From Amycolatopsis nivea (GTDB lineage: Bacteria > Actinomycetota > Actinomycetes > Mycobacteriales > Pseudonocardiaceae), in NCBI RefSeq assembly GCF_004522235.1, contig NZ_SDLT01000041.1:28054-92053 (forward strand): a stretch of DNA of 64,000 bases, read 5' to 3'. The position numbers were made by a program, and so were the translations under genes. Positions within the stretch are counted from its first letter, which is position 1. Every line of letters begins with the position of its first letter. Shown in pieces: positions 58,703 to 64,000 of this stretch. The notes below the pieces were generated by a model. It ran no database searches. It was not told the origin of the DNA and worked only from the letters and a program-made list of their open reading frames with translations.

Positions 58703-61700
58703 CTACCACCCAGCGTCAGGGAAGTGTGGCGCGCTGAAGGTCTTGATCGTCGCGTAGTGGTCAGTCGTCCACCCCATCACTGTCCGACCATCGGGCAGGG
58801 TCTTCGCTAGAATCCGAGATCTGTCACCCTTAGATCCGGGAACTCGATACTCCAAGGCACCCGCCCACCGCCTCTCGTGAGGCGCCCTACCTTCGAATAC
58901 CTTCTGCGCTCCAGTGGCAGGATCCGTCTGCGGAACGCCTCTCCCGGCTCTGATTTCGTCATAGGCATCGAGGAACAGCCTCGACATCCCCTGTGGAAGC
59001 GGATCCGACAGCTTCCCGGTAGAACAGCCATCGCTGTTGTGAACGAGGACCGGAGTCTCGCCCGCCAGCACATAGTACGCGTGCAAACTTTCGACAGTAA
59101 GGTCGTAGGTCAACCCGACGCCTCGATACCGCGAAACGCGCTCGATCGTGACGGGACCGCCAGGAGCCGACACCTGATCACCCGGCCGCAACTGCCCGGC
59201 TTCGACCCAGTGTTTCGTCCGGAGTTCCCAGATTTGATGGTGCTCAGTCGTCCGCAGCGAACGACCCTCGGCATCGGCGAGGTCCAGTTCGACCCGGTCG
59301 CGGTCGTCACTGGTCACGTGGACCGCTGTCACCGGGTGCTGTTGCACACGACCCGTCGTCGGGTCGCTGTCGGCAACGATGTCGCCGACCTTGATCTCGG
59401 AGATCGGTTTGGTCGAACCGTCCGCCAGCAATACCAGGGTGTCGCCGGTGAAACTGTGCGCGATCGGACAGGAAAATTCAGGGGTGATCGCCCCTTCAGC
59501 GGCCTTGCTCTCGTCCTTGACGACGTCGTCCACGATGCGGACGGCTTGTGCCGCTTCGGAGAAGCGGGCGGACTCGGCGATCGCCTCGATCGCCTTGGCT
59601 CCCTTGCCGATCGGTATGAGCGAGGCGAGGGTCGCCAGGCACGGGCCCGCCGCACCCTCGGTGAAGCATTCGATGGCGTCGGGGATTCCGGTCATCTGCC
59701 AGCCCGCCTGCAGGATCTCCTTGATCGTCATTCCCTCGTGGTGGAATTCGTGGTAGATGTGCAGGGCTCGGTCCCGAATTGGCGGTTTTCTGTTTCGTTC
59801 GGTGACGTCGCTGTACTTGGTCAGGCAGTCGCGGCTCCAGTTGCACATCCGGACGGAGGACCTGCGGTACTTGTTGTAGAAGGCGTCGTCGGACGCGCTG
59901 CCAGTGCTGGCGGTGTAACCCCAGTTCTCGCAAGCAAGCCGGTCGTCCGCACCCGCGCACTCGGAAAGCATCGGCTCGAGGCCGGTCGGGTCGGTGTTGG
60001 CGAGCGGGTTGTCGAAGCCGTAGGTGTAGGCGTTGAAGTGCAGCGGGTTCGTCGGGTCCAGGACCGGGTCCGGCGTCACGAACGTCCCGGTGGCAGGGTC
60101 GTAGTCGCGTGCGCCGAGGTGAGTGAGGCCGGTGGTGTTCTGGTAGCCGCCGAGGAAGCCGTGGTTGTCGGCCCAGGGTCCATCCGGTGTGCCGCGGGGA
60201 ACGCCGTAGGGATCTTGGTATCGCTTGTGCACGGTCAGGTTCGCCGCGTCCACCGTGGCGTACGACGTGCCCTGGTTGTCCGTGATCAGCCATGACACCC
60301 CGGCGACGGCATTGCGTTCGGCGACGGGCTGACCGTTGTAGCTGTAATAGCGCGTCCCGACCGGGGTAGCGCTGCCCGCGGCGACGTGAAGTTCGGTGTC
60401 GCCGACGGTCAATGTCACGCCGGTCGGGTCGCGGGTGATGAGGCGGTTGCCGTCGGCGTCGTAGACGTAGGTGCTGGTTTTGCCGTCGGCCTCGGCGATC
60501 GAGGCGATGCGTCCTTCCGCGTCGTAGGTGAAGGTCTGGCCGGCTCCCGCCGGTCCGCGGGTTTTGGTGCGGCCGGTGTTGTCGTAGCCGGCGGCGCTGG
60601 CACTGGTGGCGTTGCCGCTGACACGGGTGACCGTCTGGGGAGCGTGCGGTGACGCTGCGCCTGGGTTCGGGTAGGTCGTTGTGGTGGTCGCGTCGCCGCC
60701 GGTCGAGTGCTGGACCTGCTGGACGCGGTTGTCGGCGACGTCGAATGCCCACGACGTCCAGTACGGCGCCGCACCGCCCAGTGCGTTGGCAGCCGGGTCG
60801 GGGGCGCAGTCCGCGGAAGCCGGGGTCCAGGCGGTGGTGAGTCGCTGGCGGCTGTCGTAGCGGAAGCACTGGACGTCGGCGGCGCCGTCTTGCGGGGTGT
60901 CGGCCAGCTTGGCGAGATTTCCGGCCGGCAGGTAGTTGTAGGTGCGGTTGCTGATGTCGTGCGCGGTCGTGGTGGCGCGCTGCACGAGAGTTCCGGTGAG
61001 TCGGCTGGTGCCGTCGTCGTAGTCGTTGTGGATCGAGACCTGGTTGGGGCTGGCGGGGTCCTGGAAGTCCAGGCGCATGACCTGGCCTTGGGTGTTGTAC
61101 TGGGTGTTGGACACCAGGTACAGCGATGTGCCCGAAGTCGATGAGGAGCGCAGGCCGGTGGGCTGGCCGAGCGGCCCGTAGTCGTGGAAGATCGTTTCCT
61201 GTGGCAGGCCGCCTTTGCCCGGGCTGGTGGTGTTCGTGACAGCGCCGCTGAGCGGGTCGTAGGCGGTGGCGAAGCTGTACGTGCCGCCGAGGCCGGTTTC
61301 GAAGTTGGGAATGGTGTAGCGGACCCCGGTGGCCCGGCCGGCTGTGTCGTAGCCGGTCACGGCCGTCGAGTAGGCGCGGCCGTCGGCGTAGCGGGTGGAA
61401 CCGGTCGGCTTGCCGGGAAGGACGGTGTCGTAGGTCCAGGCGGCCAGCTTCGTGCCGCTGGGCGAATCCTGGTATTCGGCGGTCTTGCGTCCGAGGTTGT
61501 CGTAGGCGAAGGCGAGCGTGCGGTGCTCGGCGTCAGTGGTTGTCGCTAACTGGTCGGCGTCGTCGTAGGTGTAGGTCGTGGTCCCGGTGTCGGGGTCGGT
61601 GGTGCTCGCCTGATGGCCGTGCAGGTCGTAGGTGGTCGTCCAGGTGTTCTTGCCGGTGGCGTCGGTGATGGTCGCCAGCTGGCCGTTCGGCGCGTAGGTG

Positions 61701-64000
61701 TAGGTGGTGACGTCCGCGGCGTCGTTCGCGCCGGTGTGGTCGCGATCGTGGTACTGCAGGGTGCGGACGTTCTGGCCGAGGCCGTTGATCACTGTGCCGA
61801 CGGCGCTGCCTCCGGCAGGCGGGATGGTGACAGTCCGCTGGCCGTCGTAGACCGTGGTGGTGCGCCATTGTTCGGTGCCGTCGTGGACGTAGGCGGCCGC
61901 GATGCTGCGGCCAGCGCTGTCGTAGGTGGTGAAGGTGCTGTTCGGGACAGCGTTGTCCTGTACGACGTGCAGCGTCTTGTCCGGGCCGGAGTCGCCGTTC
62001 CAATAGTTGTTGTGGTCGATGTATACCCGGCCCTGGGAGTCATAGAGTTTGTCGGTCAGGAGCCTTCCGCCTTGCGCATACGGCGTCGGACCTTGCGTCT
62101 GCACGGTGCGACCCAACCCGTCGACGAGCGAGTAGCTCGTGGAGTAGTGCGCGTTGGAGAGCAGCGCCGCTGTAGCGACGTAACTGATTTTCCCGGCGTC
62201 CGCGGTGACGAAGTACTGGTAAGTCGTGGTCGCCGGAGCGTTGCGGGTTTTGTCGTGCCCGGGTGCCCAGACCGCGGTGATGCGGCCGAGCGGGTCGTAG
62301 GCGGCGTCGGTGCGCAGACCGCTGTTGTCGGTCTCGGACAGAACCGACCCGGATACCGGGTCGATCACCTTTGTCGAGGTGAACGTTCTGGAGTCGGTCG
62401 CGCTGACCGGCGGTGTGGTGGTGGCGATCTGTGTGACGGGCCCGCCGGTACGGGGTGTGTAGGACGTGGTGGTCGCGCGGCCGCGATGGTCGGTCACCTT
62501 CAGGCTGCGGCCGTACTCGTCGAACGTCGTGGTGCTGTCCGGGCTGCGGAAGGTCTCCGCTCCCCCAGCCGGCCATGTGTCCAGTTCGTCGGATTGGGTG
62601 ACGTCCCCGATGGTCGGAGGCGTGCCGTAGGGCTGGGAGTCGTAGGAGTTCTTGGTGTCCGAGACGATGGTCGATGCACTAGGCCCGGTGGCGCACGTAG
62701 CAGCGAATTTGGTTTCGCGTTGCACGGAGTTGAGCAGCCAGGCACCGGTGTTGGCAAGATAAGTCGCCTTGGTGCAGGTGCTCTGGGCCGGATCCGGCGT
62801 CGTTCCGTTGAACGCACCGACTGTTTCGGTCGCGGTGGCCAGGCCGTAGTCGCCGTAGGTCGTGGTCGTGCGACTTGCCTGCCATTGCTGCGCGGAGTCG
62901 CTCCAGACCCGGGACCGGTCGACCGCGGTGCCGGTGTAGAAGGACTGGAACCCGTCGGTGTCGGTCGCGGTGGCGGCCGGGCTGCGCCATGGGTCGCTCA
63001 GGTGGTCCACGATCACGCGACCGTCGAGGTAGGTGAGGCTTTCCCGGGTGAATCCGGCGTATTGGTCCAGATCGGTGACGTTCTCGCCCCAGTAGCTGGG
63101 CACCGAGACGCTTCGCCGTCCCCCTCCGGGCAGGGTGTCGCCGTCCATTCCGCGCAAGTACCGGGTGTCGCTGATCGTCTGCGGACCGGACGGGTCGCCG
63201 GCCGCGGCGCCTTTGGTCGTCTTCACCTCGCCGTATCCGCGGAATTGCGACCAGGTCCGGTACTTCGGGTTGATGAGCGGGGTGTCCTCATGGTGCCAGG
63301 CAGCGCCGCCGAGGTAGTCGTAGTGCGTGACGATCTGCTGGGACAGCGCGGTCCGGCCGTCTTCTTTGACTTCGGTGACCGGGTATTTGTTGAACCAGTC
63401 GAGGATCGGGTCTTCCAGCCCTCCGGGGGTCCAGTAGACGGGGTAGCAGGCGAGCGTGTTGCTTTCCGGGGACGCGGGCATTTTCGTGCCCGTGACGCAT
63501 TCGGGTTCGGCGTATTTCACGCTGGTGACGCCGCCGGTCGAACTGGTGATCGCGTCGATCCGCTGACGCGTGAGTGCTGTGTAGCCATGGGTGGCGTCAA
63601 CGCGGTTGGCTTTGGGAACGCCGTGGAACAGCGTCGGCGGCAACGAGATCGCGGGCTGTGCGCTGGAGGTGTTGGCCAGGCCGGTCTGGGTGATCGAGTC
63701 GAGCCACAGTGCCGGACTGCCGCCGTCGCCGGTGGTCGGGTAGGACTGCCCGAGAGTCCAGGACACTGCCGGTTTCCAGCCGCCGTTTCCGTCGGTGACT
63801 TGCCCGGTCACGGCGGTGTAGCGCTTGCGGCTGAAGAACGTGGGCGAGGCGCTGAGGCACGTGGTTCCCACCGTGCAGATCCGGTCGAACGGCACATCCG
63901 GCCAGTGGGTGGCGTTGGTTTTGGTCAGCTGTGCCGGGTCGCAGGCGAAGGTCGGGGTCGTGGGCCTGACCCGTTTTGACGGACATCCGAGATCAGGGGG
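58703..64000 (-). CDS. Rhs/YD-repeat protein with PT-HINT and C-terminal barnase-type RNase toxin (N-terminus outside window)
   Basis: The frame is open to the right edge; about 1765 residues are visible. Many YD repeats (TTTYTYDDADQLATTTD, YDNLGRKTAEY, FTYDAEGRIASI, VYDADGNRLIT) lead to the Rhs core (HLGARDYDPATGTFVTPDPV, NPLANTDPTGL, about residue 1338). A linker and a HINT domain follow, from CPIAHSFTGDTLVL (about 1510) to VLVHNS (about 1654). The last 110 residues are a barnase-like RNase: RRWAGALEYRVPG, GDRSRIL and WTTDHYATIKTF supply the expected catalytic Glu, Arg and His. HINT is expected to release the toxin by self-cleavage. It would be delivered to competitors or used within the colony, with the barstar gene downstream giving protection. 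Confidence 0.87.
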   Translation of the reverse strand, partial: PPDLGCPSKRVRPTTPTFACDPAQLTKTNATHWPDVPFDRICTVGTTCLSASPTFFSRKRYTAVTGQVTDGNGGWKPAVSWTLGQSYPTTGDGGSPALWLDSITQTGLANTSSAQPAISLPPTLFHGVPKANRVDATHGYTALTRQRIDAITSSTGGVTSVKYAEPECVTGTKMPASPESNTLACYPVYWTPGGLEDPILDWFNKYPVTEVKEDGRTALSQQIVTHYDYLGGAAWHHEDTPLINPKYRTWSQFRGYGEVKTTKGAAAGDPSGPQTISDTRYLRGMDGDTLPGGGRRSVSVPSYWGENVTDLDQYAGFTRESLTYLDGRVIVDHLSDPWRSPAATATDTDGFQSFYTGTAVDRSRVWSDSAQQWQASRTTTTYGDYGLATATETVGAFNGTTPDPAQSTCTKATYLANTGAWLLNSVQRETKFAATCATGPSASTIVSDTKNSYDSQPYGTPPTIGDVTQSDELDTWPAGGAETFRSPDSTTTFDEYGRSLKVTDHRGRATTTSYTPRTGGPVTQIATTTPPVSATDSRTFTSTKVIDPVSGSVLSETDNSGLRTDAAYDPLGRITAVWAPGHDKTRNAPATTTYQYFVTADAGKISYVATAALLSNAHYSTSYSLVDGLGRTVQTQGPTPYAQGGRLLTDKLYDSQGRVYIDHNNYWNGDSGPDKTLHVVQDNAVPNSTFTTYDSAGRSIAAAYVHDGTEQWRTTTVYDGQRTVTIPPAGGSAVGTVINGLGQNVRTLQYHDRDHTGANDAADVTTYTYAPNGQLATITDATGKNTWTTTYDLHGHQASTTDPDTGTTTYTYDDADQLATTTDAEHRTLAFAYDNLGRKTAEYQDSPSGTKLAAWTYDTVLPGKPTGSTRYADGRAYSTAVTGYDTAGRATGVRYTIPNFETGLGGTYSFATAYDPLSGAVTNTTSPGKGGLPQETIFHDYGPLGQPTGLRSSSTSGTSLYLVSNTQYNTQGQVMRLDFQDPASPNQVSIHNDYDDGTSRLTGTLVQRATTTAHDISNRTYNYLPAGNLAKLADTPQDGAADVQCFRYDSRQRLTTAWTPASADCAPDPAANALGGAAPYWTSWAFDVADNRVQQVQHSTGGDATTTTTYPNPGAASPHAPQTVTRVSGNATSASAAGYDNTGRTKTRGPAGAGQTFTYDAEGRIASIAEADGKTSTYVYDADGNRLITRDPTGVTLTVGDTELHVAAGSATPVGTRYYSYNGQPVAERNAVAGVSWLITDNQGTSYATVDAANLTVHKRYQDPYGVPRGTPDGPWADNHGFLGGYQNTTGLTHLGARDYDPATGTFVTPDPVLDPTNPLHFNAYTYGFDNPLANTDPTGLEPMLSECAGADDRLACENWGYTASTGSASDDAFYNKYRRSSVRMCNWSRDCLTKYSDVTERNRKPPIRDRALHIYHEFHHEGMTIKEILQAGWQMTGIPDAIECFTEGAAGPCLATLASLIPIGKGAKAIEAIAESARFSEAAQAVRIVDDVVKDESKAAEGAITPEFSCPIAHSFTGDTLVLLADGSTKPISEIKVGDIVADSDPTTGRVQQHPVTAVHVTSDDRDRVELDLADAEGRSLRTTEHHQIWELRTKHWVEAGQLRPGDQVSAPGGPVTIERVSRYRGVGLTYDLTVESLHAYYVLAGETPVLVHNSDGCSTGKLSDPLPQGMSRLFLDAYDEIRAGRGVPQTDPATGAQKVFEGRAPHERRWAGALEYRVPGSKGDRSRILAKTLPDGRTVMGWTTDHYATIKTFSAPHFPDAGW

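Noticed and set aside
61613..63979. 788-residue plus-strand frame opposite the Rhs gene
   Set aside because: Antisense to regular YD repeats, which create long open mirror frames.

Overview
The window comes from a high-GC actinomycete. GTG starts are frequent, genes overlap by ATGA or GTGA, and the gene families (DUF5753/XRE regulators, PucR/CdaR-type activators, DUF2637 membrane protein, actinobacterial permease-ATPase fusion, NACHT-HEAT ATPase, Rhs toxin) are typical of Pseudonocardiaceae-like filamentous actinobacteria. I cannot name the genus from sequence alone.

Layout: 0-2 kb holds the end of a DUF5753 regulator, a double-HTH XRE regulator and a frameshifted STAS gene. 2-14 kb is a carbohydrate/peptide scavenging locus: esterase, GH32/43/68-type hydrolase and LacI repressor on the minus strand; divergently a short leader ORF, an oligopeptide-type ABC importer, an in-frame ABC-ATPase/beta-lactamase chimera, a secreted esterase and a secreted sialidase-like protein. 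An IS21 transposase remnant (14.2 kb) closes this block.

14.4-48 kb is the heart of the window: an almost complete nicotine (pyrrolidine-pathway) catabolic island, resembling the pAO1 genes of Arthrobacter (Paenarthrobacter) nicotinovorans as I remember them. Predicted flow: APC permease -> nicotine dehydrogenase NdhMSL (31.9-35.6 kb) -> 6-hydroxy-L-nicotine oxidase (two paralogues, 28.8 and 42.5 kb) -> 6-hydroxypseudooxynicotine dehydrogenase KdhL + KdhMS (20.7-23.2 and 27.4-28.8 kb) -> 2,6-dihydroxypseudooxynicotine hydrolase (23.3 kb). The pyridine half then goes to 2,6-dihydroxypyridine 3-monooxygenase (18.2 kb), a cyclase-family ring-cleavage candidate (19.4 kb) and an omega-amidase-like nitrilase (16.6 kb). 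The side chain, 4-methylaminobutyrate, goes to MABO with PurU and FolD (36.4-40.9 kb). Helper genes are CoxG, WrbA, two cupins, a Dabb protein, two DAO-type oxidases and four PucR/CdaR-type regulators. Succinate-semialdehyde dehydrogenase, molybdenum-cofactor genes and a D-specific oxidase are not in the window.

48-64 kb is a variable, defence-like region: NmrA-SnoaL protein, DUF2637 membrane protein with a tRNA-3'-end-like sequence beside it, a 1764-residue NACHT-HEAT ATPase, a nuclease-helicase (DUF2075-like) gene cut off by a group II intron reverse-transcriptase fragment, and an Rhs-HINT-barnase toxin (open at the right edge) with a barstar-domain immunity gene. The strongest new items are the nicotine island with its own gene order and regulators, the ATPase/beta-lactamase chimera, and the Rhs-barnase/barstar pair separated by a strong intercistronic hairpin.
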